Assembly (NCBI RefSeq): GCF_001238275.1
Contig: NZ_LGTB01000035.1
Coordinates: forward strand, 48,308-112,307
From: Bradyrhizobium viridifuturi
GTDB lineage: Bacteria > Pseudomonadota > Alphaproteobacteria > Rhizobiales > Xanthobacteraceae
Length of the DNA: 64,000 nt
Reading direction: 5' to 3'
Below the pieces are notes generated by a model that saw only the letters and a list, made by a program, of their open reading frames with translations, did not search any database and was not told the origin of the DNA. This document shows, piece by piece, positions 44,901-58,202 of the stretch. A program made the position numbers and the translations under genes. Within the stretch, counting starts at the first letter, position 1. Each line of letters opens with the position of its first letter.

Positions 44901-46148
44901 ATGCCAAATGGCTTTACGGACGATGATTGGACGAAAGCGAAGGGTGAGATTCAGGTAATTTTGTCTCAACGAGTTTTGTCGAATAACCCTCTCATTTCCT
45001 ACGGTGAGCTAGCGGCCAGAATTTCGACCCTCCAGATAAGTCCCGATGACGATCGATTGGCAAAGCTGCTAGACGAAATTTCCACTACTGAAAGCACAGC
45101 CGGGAGAGGCATGCTTTCAGTAGTGGTCGTGCATCAGGATGACAAAAGGCCCGGAGCCGGCTTTTTCAAACTCGCCAAGAGGCTGGGTCGCAATTCGCGA
45201 GACCAGGATGAACTGTGGATGGAAGAATTCCGCAAAGTTCGACTAGCTTGGGAAAGGCAATCCGCAGGCGCTTCAGCTAGCTCCCATGCGTCCAAAGGAA
45301 TCCAAGGACGGTCGATAGAGACTTTGCCGTTCCTCATTCCGGAATGTTCTTTTCCTAGTCATCCGATCTCGCGAGGTGCACCGAAATTTCACAAACTTGG
45401 AGCTTTGACTGATAGCGTCGAGGGAAGAACGCTTCGCACGGAGTTCTTTGAACAAACCTTGGTAGGGATGTTTTTGCGGCTCGGACGAGCCGTCCCGTAT
45501 GCGTTTTATTCGTCGAATGGTGAAATTCGATCTTTGGATGCTGGATGCATCAAATTCCTTTTGAATCGGTCGGCCCCAGAAATTTTGGTGAATTGCGATG
45601 ATCACGGCGAGATCGTCGGCGTTGTTCCTTTGCCTTCATTAGTTGCGAGGTACGCCCTAGACGAAGAGACGTTTCATCCATTTGTGGGTGACGAATTGGA
45701 ATCGGAATTGCCTTTCGATCCAGAAGACGTGATGGATGAGCGACGCCGAGTTGAATGCGAAAGCGTTCGCCGCGTGGGAAGCGGGGCGTTTCGGTCGGTT
45801 GTAATGTGGGCTTGGAGAGGGCGCTGCGCAGTGACCCGTACCACGATACAATGCGTACTCGATGCTGCTCACATCCGTCGATATAACGGCATGAAGACGA
45901 ACATCCCGTGTAATGGGATAGCGTTGCGAAACGATCTTCATACCCTCTTCGATAATCATCTGCTCTCGTTTAGCTATTCAGACGACCGCCTGGTACTTGA
46001 CATTTCCAAGGACCTTCGAGGGACCGAATATGAGGCATATGCAGCAATTGCATTAGATTTGCCTGCACATCGCTCGCATCGGCCGCACCCCCTGCTGGTC
46101 GAGCAACATCATAAAGGCTTTCGAGAAAGAGAAGCGGCGCGCGGCTAG
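44901..46148 (+). CDS. HNH endonuclease, probable defence or mobile-type nuclease
   Basis: A 415-residue protein with a C-terminal HNH nuclease domain: CAVTRTTIQCVLDAAHIRRY, with H324, N344 (ALRNDLH) and H353 (FDNHLL) as expected catalytic/metal residues. An N-terminal segment (LISYGELAARI, then MLSVVVVHQDDKRPGAGFF) resembles head domains found in front of restriction-type HNH enzymes. Base composition is clearly less GC-rich than neighbours and codon use differs, suggesting transfer. No methylase or other defence gene is adjacent; it may act alone, for example on modified DNA. GAAAGGA precedes ATG 44901. Confidence 0.85.
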   Translation: MPNGFTDDDWTKAKGEIQVILSQRVLSNNPLISYGELAARISTLQISPDDDRLAKLLDEISTTESTAGRGMLSVVVVHQDDKRPGAGFFKLAKRLGRNSRDQDELWMEEFRKVRLAWERQSAGASASSHASKGIQGRSIETLPFLIPECSFPSHPISRGAPKFHKLGALTDSVEGRTLRTEFFEQTLVGMFLRLGRAVPYAFYSSNGEIRSLDAGCIKFLLNRSAPEILVNCDDHGEIVGVVPLPSLVARYALDEETFHPFVGDELESELPFDPEDVMDERRRVECESVRRVGSGAFRSVVMWAWRGRCAVTRTTIQCVLDAAHIRRYNGMKTNIPCNGIALRNDLHTLFDNHLLSFSYSDDRLVLDISKDLRGTEYEAYAAIALDLPAHRSHRPHPLLVEQHHKGFREREAARG

Positions 46149-46239
46149 CTGCACTGTTCTCTCTTGCACGACTACTGGACGCAAGTTTGGTGACGTGATT
46201 CCCGACATCGTCCAACTCGGGAATCAACGGAGCACGCGG

Positions 46240-47375
46240 ATGGCAAACCCGTTCTACACCAGCGAGCATGAGCTTTCTGCGAGGTGATGCGGCGCTTTGT
46301 GGCCAGGGAAATCGAGCCTTACGCCCATCAATGGGACGAGGAGGGCGAGTTTCCGCGCGAACTCTACGCCAAGGCATCCGAGATCGGCCTGCTCGGCCTC
46401 GGGTTTCCCGAGGAATATGGCGGGACCGCCACCGACCAGTTCATGAAGATCGTGGTCTCGCAGGAGCTGGCGCGGGCCGGTGCCGGCGGCGTCTCCGCGA
46501 GCCTGATGAGCCACACCATCGGCTCGCCGCCGATCGCGCGCGCCGCCCGCCCCGAGGTCAAGGCCCGGGTGCTGCCCGAAGTGCTTGCCGGCAAGAAGAT
46601 CTCGGCGCTCGCGATCACCGAGCCGAGCGGCGGCTCGGATGTCGCGAACCTACGCACCAAGGCACGGCGCGACGGCGACCATTATGTGGTCAGCGGCGAG
46701 AAGACCTTCATCACCTCGGGCATGCGCGCCGACTATCTCACGGTCGCGGTGCGCACCGGCGGCGAGGGGCCGGGCGGCGTCAGCCTGCTCTTGATCGAGG
46801 GCGCTACACCTGGCCTCTCCCGCACCAAGCTGAAGAAGATGGGTTGGTGGGCCTCCGACACCGCGACGTTGCATTTCGACGAATGCCGTGTGCCGGTCGA
46901 GAACCTGATCGGCGAGGAGGGCCAGGGCTTCAAGCAGATTATGTACAACTTCAACAGCGAGCGCATGGGCATGGCGGCAAGCTGCACGGCCTATGCGCGG
47001 GTCTGCCTCGACGAGGCGATCGCCTATGCCAAGGAGCGCAAGACCTTCGGCAAGCCGATCGCCCAGCACCAGGTCATCAGGCACAAGATCGTCGACATGG
47101 CGCAGAAGGTCGCTGTTTCGCAGGCGATGCTGGAGATGTTGGCGTGGCGGCTCGGCCAGGGCGAAAGCCCGGTCGCCGAGATCTGCATGATGAAGAACCA
47201 GGCGACGCAAACCATGGCGCATTGCGCTTCCGAGGCGGTGCAGATCTTCGGCGGCGCCGGCTTCATGCGCGGCGTCAAGGTCGAGCGCATCTACCGCGAG
47301 GTCAAGGTCAACGCCATCGGCGGCGGGACTGAGGAGATCATGAAGGATCTCGCGTCGAGGCAGATGGGGTTGTGA
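46240..47375 (+). CDS. acyl-CoA dehydrogenase with N-terminal frameshift
   Basis: A flavin enzyme that introduces a double bond into an acyl-CoA. The apparent true start, ATG 46240 (MANPFYTSEHEL), is in a different frame from the body, which opens at GTG 46284. One lost T in the CTTTC at 46272-46276 would restore HELFCEVMRRFVAREIEP. The corrected protein is 378 residues with the FAD-site motifs AITEPSGGSDVANL and FITSGMRADY and the C-terminal GGAGFMRGVKVERIYREVKV. Without correction, translation from 46284 would lack about 15 residues. It leads a cluster with a second dehydrogenase and a GST. Confidence 0.88.
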
Positions 47376-47393
47376 ATGCCTCTCATTCGCCAC

Positions 47394-47498
47394 CGTCATT
47401 CCGAGGCGCGCGTAGCGCGAGCCCGGAATCCATCGGGCCGCAGATTCGAGGTTGAATGGATTCCGGGCTCGTCCGCTTCGCGGCCGCCCCGGAATGAC
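47394..47498. repeat. inverted repeat, CGTCATTCCG family
   Basis: The outer arms CGTCATTCCG (47394-47403) and CGGAATGAC (47490-47498) enclose an inner pair (CCCGGAATCCAT and ATGGATTCCGGG). It separates the two acyl-CoA dehydrogenase genes. A related copy occurs at 52735-52857. Confidence 0.75.
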
Positions 47499-47515
47499 AA
47501 GGGATAGACCGATAC

Positions 47516-48684
<1,169 letters not shown>

Positions 48685-48685
<1 letters not shown>

Positions 48686-49341
48686 TGATCACGCTCTATC
48701 ACTGCGACGCCGCGCGCTCGTTCCGCCCGCTGTGGATGCTGGAGGAGCTCGGGCTGCCCTATGAGCTGAAGATACTGCCGTTCCCGCCGCGCGTGTTCGC
48801 CAAGGAGTATCTCGGCATCAACCCACTCGGCACCATCCCGTTCATGGTCGATGGCGAGACGAAGATGACGGAGTCCTCCGGCATCTGCCATTACCTCGGC
48901 ACCAAATACGGCCCGACGCCGCTGATCGTCGGTGTCGACGAGCCGGCTTATGGCGCGTTCCTGAACTGGATGTATTTTTCAGATGCGACGCTGACCTTTC
49001 CGCAGACATTGGTGCTCCGCTACAGCCAGCTCGAGCCGGAGGAGCGGCGCAACCCGCAGGTCTCGGGCGACTATGCAAAATGGTTCCTGGGCCGCCTCCG
49101 CGCGGTCGAAGCCGCCGCCGCCAAATCGGAATTCCTCTGCGCGGAACGCTTCACGGCCGCCGACATCACGAACGGCTACGCGCTCCGGCTCGCCAGCAAT
49201 ATCGGCCTTGCCAAGGATTTCGGGCCGAATGTCGCGGCCTATTGGGCGCGGCTGCAGCAGCGCGACGGTTACAAGCGCGCGGTGGCGTCCGAGCAGAAAG
49301 CCGGGCTGGAACAGAACGTTACGCCGCGGGCGCGGCCTTGA
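48685..49341 (+). CDS. glutathione S-transferase family protein
   Basis: A 218-residue cytosolic GST. The thioredoxin-like N-terminal domain begins MITLYHCDAARSFRPLWMLE and has the cis-Pro and glutathione-site motif GTIPFMVDG with ESSGICHYL. The C-terminal helical domain follows from about residue 90. Coupling to an acyl-CoA dehydrogenase suggests it helps with reactive CoA-pathway intermediates or isomerisation, as inferred for similar clusters. Specific reaction unknown. Confidence 0.9.
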
Positions 49342-49457
49342 TCGTGCCCGAGACGATGTGTCCCGGATTTGATCCAGCGCGTCGGTGACAGCTTGCGAAT
49401 TTGCGCTATGGTAGCTCCGCCGCAGCGGCCCAAAGAGCCGCGCGAGGAGGAACCGCC

Positions 49458-50282
49458 ATGGACGCGATCGTGGACGCGAAGTGCCAGAAGTCCGGCCAGC
49501 AGCAGTCCGGCCACCGGATGCTGATCACGCCGGAGCGGGTGTTCTATGCCGGGCTGCTCGGCCGGCCGCGCGAGCGTTGTCCCGGCGCATTCCATGTCTA
49601 TGTCGCGATCCGCGACGGCTTGCATCTGTCAACCAGCGAGGGCCGCGAGTCCCATGGCGAGCTCGCGGTGACGATGCCGAACCTCCGCCACACCATCACC
49701 AGCGAATATCGTTCGGCGATCTGCGTCGCGATCGAGCCGGAAAGCGTGCCTGACGGCACGCTCGAAGCGGTTGCCCGCCGTTTGCAGGGACCCGACTCTC
49801 ATCTGTTCGCGAACCGCATTCGCAACGCCTATGCGACGCTGGCCGAGATGCAGCATCGCGACACGATCGCGAATGCCGAGTTCGACACGATGTGCTTCGG
49901 CGACGCACTGCCGCAGCGGGTGCTCGATCCGCGCGTAGTGCGCGCGATCGCCCGGATCGGGCAATTCTCCGGCGAGCCGGTGACCGCGGCAAGCTGTGCC
50001 GCCGAGGCCGGGCTGTCGCCGTCGCGCTTCCTGCATCTGTTCAAGGAGGAGACCGGGATCTCGTTCCGCTCCTTCCGCGCCTGGAAGCGGGCGCGGCATC
50101 TGCTGCATTTCGCCAATCAGGACATCAACCTCGCACATCTCGCGCAGGATATCGGTTATCCCGATAGCACCCATTTCAGCCACTCGATCCGCCGCTTCTA
50201 TGGCCTCAAGCCGCGCGCGATCTTCTCCGGCTCGCGCGATCTTGCGATCTACCGCACCGGGCAGGAGCGCGCGCTGACGTAA
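49458..50282 (+). CDS. AraC-family transcriptional regulator
   Basis: A 274-residue activator-type protein. The C-terminal third has the two helix-turn-helix units of AraC/XylS proteins (VTAASCAAEAGLSPSRFLHL, then INLAHLAQDIGYPDSTHFSH and RRFYGLKPR). The N-terminal 160 residues are a sensor domain I do not recognise. A perfect GAGGAGG lies before ATG 49458. It sits in the middle of the acyl-CoA catabolic cluster and is its likely regulator. Confidence 0.9.
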   Translation: MDAIVDAKCQKSGQQQSGHRMLITPERVFYAGLLGRPRERCPGAFHVYVAIRDGLHLSTSEGRESHGELAVTMPNLRHTITSEYRSAICVAIEPESVPDGTLEAVARRLQGPDSHLFANRIRNAYATLAEMQHRDTIANAEFDTMCFGDALPQRVLDPRVVRAIARIGQFSGEPVTAASCAAEAGLSPSRFLHLFKEETGISFRSFRAWKRARHLLHFANQDINLAHLAQDIGYPDSTHFSHSIRRFYGLKPRAIFSGSRDLAIYRTGQERALT

Positions 50283-50289
50283 CCTTCGC

Positions 50290-50410
50290 TGTCGTCCCGG
50301 CGAAAGCCGGGACCCATACCGCGTGATTCATCGATGAAGCGGGATGGCAGAGACCTACCTGAAGCAACGGGCATTGGTGGTTATGGGTCCCGGCCTTCGC
50401 CGGGACGACA
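50290..50410. repeat. inverted repeat, TGTCGTCCCGG family
   Basis: The arms TGTCGTCCCGG with CCGGGACCCATA on the left and TATGGGTCCCGG with CCGGGACGACA on the right make a long imperfect palindrome. It lies between the convergent AraC and binding-protein genes. A second copy is at 58064-58198. Confidence 0.75.
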
Positions 50411-50427
50411 CTTGGGGTGCACCTCCG

Positions 50428-51651
50428 CTACAAATTCGCGCCCTGGATCACCTCGCCGAATCGCAGCCAGCCGGGCCCTTCGATCCGCTGCAGCTGAAGC
50501 TGCTGCAAGGGATGATGATTGGTCGGACTGGTGTTGACCTTGATGCCGGGTAACAGCGTCGGGACATAGACATCCCTGAGATTATTCGCCTGCGCCATGA
50601 TGTTGTCGCGGGTAAAGTTGCCCTTGCATTGCTCGAGGACGATCTTGAGCACGTTTGCCACCATATAGGCGTAGAGGTTGTAGCCTTCCTTCGGATTGCC
50701 GTCGGGGAAGTATTTTTCCATGAAGGCGAGGAAATCCTTCACACCTTGGTCATTGGCCCAGGCCGGATCGGCGACGTCCTTGATATAGGCTGACGAGATC
50801 GTGCCCTGCGCCTTGTCGAGGCCGACCGGGATGATGGTCGAAGACAGCGACGCAGCGCCGCTGGCGATGAAATGCATCGGCTTCCAGCCGAGCTCATAGA
50901 TCTTGCGGATCGACTGCGCGCAGAACTTTGCCGTGGTGCCCGAGATCAGCACGTCCGGATTGGCGCCGCGCAACACGACGATCTGGGAATCGATCGTGGG
51001 ATCGGTGACCTCGTGTGACGCCACCACGGCCGATGTCGCGAACCGCTCGCCCAGCACGTCCTTGGTGCCGGCGACGAAATCCTTACCGAGATCGTCGTTC
51101 TGGTAGAGCACCGCGATCTTCGCGTCCTTGTGCTGGCTCAGCGCATATTTGACGAATACCTGCGCTTCGGTCCGCGCGCTCGGCGCAAAGCCCATGGTCC
51201 AGGGATAGGATTTGTAGTCGCCCCATTTGTCGCCGTTCACCGACAGGAACAGATGCGGCACCTTGGCGGCGTTGATATATTTGACGACGGCCGAATTCGG
51301 CGCGGTGCCGAGCATGTTGAACAGGAAGGCGACGTTGTCGCTCTCGATCAGGCGACGCACCTGCTCGACCGTCTTCGCCGGATTGAACGCGTCGTCGTAA
51401 TAGATGTACTTGATCTGGCGGCCGGCGATGCCGCCCTGCTCGTTCAGCATCTTGAAATAGGCTTCCTGGCAGCGCGCCTGCACGCCGAGCGCCGACACCG
51501 GTCCGCTCAGGGAGGTGGTGCTGCCGATCCTGATCTCGGTCGCGGTAACCCCGGGTGTGTCTTCCGCCAGGGAAGGCTTGAGGCCCGCGACTGCGGCGAG
51601 CCCCGCGCCTGCCGCGCCGGTGAGCCATGTGCGCCGGTTGATCGAGACCAT
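50428..51651 (-). CDS. branched-chain amino-acid-type ABC substrate-binding protein (Tat-exported)
   Basis: A 407-residue periplasmic binding protein. The N-terminal INRRTWLTGAAGAGLAAVAG is a twin-arginine signal. The mature part shows the LivK-type order EIRIGSTTSLSGPVSALG, EQGGIAGRQIKYIYYDDAFN and a conserved C-terminal lobe. It is related to, but distinct from, the binding protein at 41795-43014. No permease or ATPase is adjacent. It is divergent from the BKACE gene, so a shared control region at 51652-51864 is likely. Confidence 0.92.
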   Translation of the reverse strand: MVSINRRTWLTGAAGAGLAAVAGLKPSLAEDTPGVTATEIRIGSTTSLSGPVSALGVQARCQEAYFKMLNEQGGIAGRQIKYIYYDDAFNPAKTVEQVRRLIESDNVAFLFNMLGTAPNSAVVKYINAAKVPHLFLSVNGDKWGDYKSYPWTMGFAPSARTEAQVFVKYALSQHKDAKIAVLYQNDDLGKDFVAGTKDVLGERFATSAVVASHEVTDPTIDSQIVVLRGANPDVLISGTTAKFCAQSIRKIYELGWKPMHFIASGAASLSSTIIPVGLDKAQGTISSAYIKDVADPAWANDQGVKDFLAFMEKYFPDGNPKEGYNLYAYMVANVLKIVLEQCKGNFTRDNIMAQANNLRDVYVPTLLPGIKVNTSPTNHHPLQQLQLQRIEGPGWLRFGEVIQGANL

Positions 51652-51864
51652 GACGTTCTCCCCGTGATGCCGGCTTGTTGCGCCGCTTTGCTTTGCGGCA
51701 AGGCTACGCGACAGGTGGGCGTCGCGTCTTGTGTTAACCGGCTGGCGGCGTATTACGGCGTGATCGCATCCACTTAGCCAGTCAACGCAAGATGGCGCGA
51801 AGGCAAATTTCTCATCATGGGAAAATCAGCAGCGCATGTGCACTGCAAAGCGGACAAGAGACCC

Positions 51865-52731
51865 ATGAGCGACAAGGCCGTCATCACCTGCGCGCTGAAC
51901 GGCGTGCTTACCGACCCGAAGCAGCACAATGTCCCGGTGACGCCGGAACAGATGGCGCGCGAGGCCAAGGCAGCGTTCAACGCCGGCGCCAGCATCATGC
52001 ATATCCATCTGCGTCAGCAGGAGCCGAACAAGGGCCATCTGCCGTCATGGGACGTTGGCGTCAGCAAGGAGATCCAGCAAGCGATCCGCGAGGCCTGCCC
52101 CGGCGTGATCATCAACCATACCACTGGCACCTCGGGCCCGAACTATCAGGGCGCGCTCGACTGCGTGCGCGAGACCAGGCCGGAGATCGCCGCATGCAAT
52201 GCGGGCTCGCTGAACTATCTCAAAGTCAAGGCCGACAACACCTGGGCGTGGCCGCCCATGATGTTCGATAACGCGGTCGAGAAAGTGCAGGACTATCTCG
52301 ACGTGATGAAGGTGGCCGGCACGATCCCCGAATTCGAATGCTTCGATGTCGGCATCGTGCGCTGCGTCGGGATGTATCGGCAGACCGGGATGTATTCCGG
52401 ACCGCTCGAATACAATTTCGTCATGGGTGTTGCCTCGGGCATGCCGGCCGATCCGGAGCTGTTGCCGATCCTGTTGAAGCTGAAGGTGCCGGAAGCGCAT
52501 TGGCAGGTCACCGCGATCGGCCGCGCCGAGATCTGGCCGCTGCACCAGCGGGCTGCTGATCTCGGTGGTCATCTGCGCAGCGGGCTGGAAGATACGTTCT
52601 ATCTCGACGACGGCGCCAAGGTGACGTCGAACGGGCAACTCGTCGAAGCGCTCGCCGCCTGCGCGCGGCGCGCGGGACGCGAGATCGCGGGCCCGGCCGA
52701 GGCGCGGCAGATCTTTGGGGTCAGGCACTAA
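51865..52731 (+). CDS. beta-keto acid cleavage enzyme (BKACE, DUF849)
   Basis: A 288-residue zinc enzyme of the BKACE family. These condense a beta-keto acid with acetyl-CoA and split it, giving acetoacetate and a new CoA ester. The TIM-barrel motifs are CALNGVLT near the N-terminus, the zinc-site MHIHLR, NHTTGTSG, and the FECFDVG strand with its Glu. The start at 51865 (MSDKAVITCALNG) is preferred, with AAGAGA upstream; an in-frame ATG at 51817 would add 16 poorly conserved-looking residues. The substrate cannot be read from sequence. Confidence 0.9.
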   Translation: MSDKAVITCALNGVLTDPKQHNVPVTPEQMAREAKAAFNAGASIMHIHLRQQEPNKGHLPSWDVGVSKEIQQAIREACPGVIINHTTGTSGPNYQGALDCVRETRPEIAACNAGSLNYLKVKADNTWAWPPMMFDNAVEKVQDYLDVMKVAGTIPEFECFDVGIVRCVGMYRQTGMYSGPLEYNFVMGVASGMPADPELLPILLKLKVPEAHWQVTAIGRAEIWPLHQRAADLGGHLRSGLEDTFYLDDGAKVTSNGQLVEALAACARRAGREIAGPAEARQIFGVRH

Positions 52732-52734
52732 CCC

Positions 52735-52857
52735 CGTCATTCCGGGGCGCGCCTCTTGGCGCGAGCCTCAGACCCGCAATTGCGCATCGGGGAATCCATA
52801 CTCACGATCGTGGTTGTGGATTCCGGGCTCAGCCCTTCGGGCTGCCCCGGAATGACG
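52735..52857. repeat. inverted repeat, CGTCATTCCGGGGC family
   Basis: CGTCATTCCGGGGC at 52735-52748 and its exact reverse complement GCCCCGGAATGACG at 52844-52857 bound the element. An inner GGAATCCA/TGGATTCC pair is present. It ends only a few bases before the ribosome binding site of the CoA-ligase gene, so it forms part of that mRNA leader. Confidence 0.8.
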
Positions 52858-52872
52858 AGGAGGAGGAAACAG

Positions 52873-54468
52873 ATGGACAACCTCTTGGCAACCGGCGGCG
52901 TCACGGGCCCGGGCCGCATCGGGCGCGTCGCGATCGGCGACCTCCTGAAGCGCGCCGCGCGGCGGTTTCCCGACCGCGTCGCGCTGACCGATGGCAGCCG
53001 GCAGGTCACCTTCACCGAACTCGAGCGCGACGCCAATCGCTTCGCCAACCATCTGGTGCAGCGCGGGCTGAAGCCGGGCGAGAAGATCTCGACCATCTGC
53101 AACAACTCCGTCGAGTTCGTCAAAGCGCTGTTCGGTATCCACCGCGCCGGCCTGGTCTGGGTGCCGATCAACACCATGCTCGGAGCGGCGGACATGGATT
53201 ACATCCTCGGCCATGCGAGGTGCGCTTTGCCATCATCGACGACAACCTCCACGCCCAGGCCGACCGGCGCGCGGCGCTGGAAGCGCGTGGCATGCAGATG
53301 ATCGCGGTCGACCTGGCCGGCAATGCCGGCAAGACCGGACTGCAGGAATTCAACGGCCTGCTGGAAGGGCAGTCCGACATCGAGCCGGAGATCGAGATCA
53401 ACGACCGCGATCTCGCCATGATCATCTACACGTCAGGCACGACGTCGCGGCCGAAGGGCGCGATGCATTGCCACCTCGCCGTGGTCATGGCCGTGATGAG
53501 CAACTGCATCGAGATGCAGCTGTCGCGCGACGACGGCATCACCGGCCAATTTCCGCTGTTCCACTGCGCCGGCCATGTGCTGCTGCTCAGCTATCTCTCG
53601 GTCGGCGGCCGGATGGCACTGATGCGCGGCTTCGATCCGGTCGCTTGCATGGAGGCGATCGTCCGCGACAGGCTCACGGTGTTCGTCGGCCTGTCGCTGA
53701 TGTACCAGGCGATCCTCGATCATCCACGCGCGTGAGTATGACCTGTCGGTCCTGCGCTGCTGCATCTACACCATGGCCCCGATGGGCAAGCCGCTGCTCG
53801 AACGCGCGATGGCGGACATGTGTCCGAACTTCGTGCTGACCAGCGGCCAGACCGAGATGTATCCGGCGACGACGATGTCGCGCCCGGAGCTGCAGCTCGA
53901 CCGGTTCGGCAATTACTGGGGCGAATCGCTGATCGTCAACGAGACCGCGATCATGGACGACAGCGGCAATCTGTTGCCGCGCGGCGAGATCGGCGAGCTC
54001 GTGCATCGCGGGCCCAATGTGATGATGGGCTACTATAAGGACCCGAAGTCGACCGAGGAGGCGCGCAAGTTCGGCTGGCATCATACCGGCGATCTTGCCC
54101 TGATCGACGCCAATGGCGAGGTGCTGTTCCTCGATCGCAAGAAGGACATGATCAAGTCGGGCGGCGAGAACGTCGCTTCGGTCAAGATCGAGGAGACGCT
54201 GCTGGCGCACCCTGCCGTGCAGAACGCCGCCGTGGTCGGCCTGCCGCATCCGCAATGGGGCGAGGCGGTCTCCGCCTTCGTCAAGCTGAAGCCCGGCGCG
54301 GTCGCCGACGAGGCCGGCATCGAGGCACATTGCAGAAAGCACCTCGGCGGCTTCCAGGTGCCGAAGCTGGTGCGTATTCTCGAGGAGATGCCGATGACCG
54401 CGACCGGCAAGCTGCGCAAGGTCGAACTGCGGCAGCAATACAACGGGCATTTTGTGGAGCGCGCCTAG
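52873..54468 (+). pseudogene. AMP-forming acyl-CoA ligase, two compensating frameshifts
   Basis: Corrected, this is a 531-residue ANL-family ligase. Start ATG 52873 follows AGGAGG. The first frame ends after YILGHA at about 53216, where one base is missing (GCGAGG for GCCGAGG). The second part carries MIIYTSGTTSRPKGAMHCH and ends at a false stop after ILDHPR near 53730, where one base is extra. The last part holds TSGQTEMYPATT, DRKKDMIKSGGENVAS and MTATGKLRK. The net length is unchanged. Both halves look fully conserved, which favours sequencing error. It lies in line with the carboxylase genes and probably feeds them. Confidence 0.85.
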
Positions 54469-56080
54469 TGGCCATCATCGAGAACACGATTTCCACCGGC
54501 AGCGCCGGCTTCCGGGGCAATCGCGACGGCATGCTGGCGCTGATCGCACGAATGCGCGGGCTGGAGGAACGGACACGCACGGCTTCCGCCGCCGCCAAGG
54601 ATCGCTTCCACAAGCGCGGACAGCTGCTGCCGCGCGAGCGCGTCGCGCTGGTGCTCGATCCCGGCTCGCCGTTCCTCGAATTATCGACGCTCGCCGGCTA
54701 CATGTTCGATGTGGCAGATGCGGACAAGAGCGTGCCCGGCGGCGGGCTGGTCGCCGGCATCGGCTTCGTCTCCGGCATCCGCTGCATTGTCAGCGCCAAT
54801 GATGCCGGCATCGATGCCGGCGCGCTGCAACCCTACGGTCTCGACAAGACGCTGCGGGTGCAGGAGCTCGCGCTGGAGAACAAGCTGCCCTATGTGCAGC
54901 TGGTCGAGAGCGCCGGCGCCAATCTGCTGCGCTACCGCGTCGAGGATTTCGTCCGCGGCGGCAATATCTTCCGTAATCTGGCGCGGCTGTCGGCCGCCGG
55001 GCTGCCTGTCGTCACCGTGACGCACGGCTCCTCCACTGCGGGCGGTGCGTACCAGACCGGGCTCTCCGACTACATCGTGATGGTGCGCGGCCGCACCCGC
55101 GCCTTCCTCGCCGGGCCGCCTCTGCTCAAGGCCGCCACCGGCGAGATCGCGACCGAGGAGGAACTCGGCGGCGCCGAGATGCACACCCAGGTCTCCGGCC
55201 TCGGCGATTATCTCGCCGAGGACGATCGCGATGCGCTGCGCATCGCGCGCGAGATCATGGCCAAGCTCCCCTGGGATCGTCCGAGCCCGGAACCTGCCGC
55301 ATTCAAGCCACCGCGCTACGACGCAGAGGAACTACTCGGCATCATGCCGATGGATCACAAGCGACCCGTCGACATGCGCCAGGCGATCGCGCGCTTCATC
55401 GATGATTCCGATTTCACCGAGTTCGGTGCCAATTACGGACCTGCCACGGTCTGCGGCCATGCCCGCATCCAGGGGCAAGCGATCGGTATCATCACCAACA
55501 ACGGCCCGCTCGACGTGCCCGGCGCCAACAAGGCGACGCATTTCATTCAGGCCTGCTGCCAGTCGCGCACGCCGATCCTCTATATGAACAACACCACCGG
55601 CTACATGGTGGGCAAGGCCTATGAAGAGGCCGGCATGATCAAGCACGGCTCCAAGATGATCCAGGCGGTGACCTCGGCGACGGTGCCGCAGATCACGCTG
55701 TATTGCGGCGCCTCGTTCGGCGCCGGCAATTACGGCATGTGCGGCCGCGGCTTCCATCCGCGGTTCTGCTTTTCCTGGCCGAACGCCAAGACGGCTGTGA
55801 TGGGCGGCGAGCAGGCCGCCGAAACCATGGCGATCGTGACTGAAGCTGCTGCGGCGCGTCGCGGCAAGCCGATCGAGAAGGAGAAGCTGGAGGCGATGAA
55901 GGCGCAGATCACCGGCGTGTTCGACAGCCAGATGGACGTGTTCTCGACCAGCGCCCGCGTGCTCGACGACGGCGTGATCGATCCGCGCGATACGCGGACG
56001 GTGCTGTCGGAGGTGCTTTCGATCTGCCGCGAGGCCGAGGCGCGGACCCCGCAGCGCATGCAGTTCTCGGTGGCGCGGCC

Positions 56081-56084
<4 letters not shown>
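54468..56084 (+). CDS. acyl-CoA carboxylase beta (carboxyltransferase) subunit
   Basis: A 538-residue carboxyltransferase of the methylcrotonyl/geranyl-CoA carboxylase type. It transfers CO2 from biotin to an acyl-CoA. The two crotonase-like halves show GGGLVAGIGFVSGIRCIVSA and THGSSTAGGAYQTGLSDYIV, then NNTTGYMVGKAYEEAGMIKH and FGAGNYGMCGRGFHPRF. The start is a GTG sharing one base with the ligase stop (TAGTG). It overlaps the alpha-subunit gene by 4 bp. It is closer in motifs to LiuB/AtuC than to propionyl-CoA types; the substrate is not settled. Confidence 0.92.
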
Positions 56085-58060
<1,976 letters not shown>

Positions 58061-58063
58061 AGT

Positions 58064-58198
58064 CTGTCGTCCCGGGCAAGCGCAGCGCGACCCGGGACCA
58101 TAACCACCGATCTTGACTGTTGAAGCGCGCTGGAGCCACAGCGCCGCGAGACGGCGAACGACGGTGGTTATGGGTCCCTGCTTTCGCAGGGACGACAG
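58064..58198. repeat. inverted repeat, CTGTCGTCCC family
   Basis: CTGTCGTCCCGGG on the left and CAGGGACGACAG on the right are outer arms, and ACCATAACCACC pairs with GGTGGTTATGGT-like sequence inside. It is related to the element at 50290-50410. It separates the convergent carboxylase and peptide-transporter operons. Confidence 0.75.
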
Positions 58199-58202
58199 CG
58201 GA

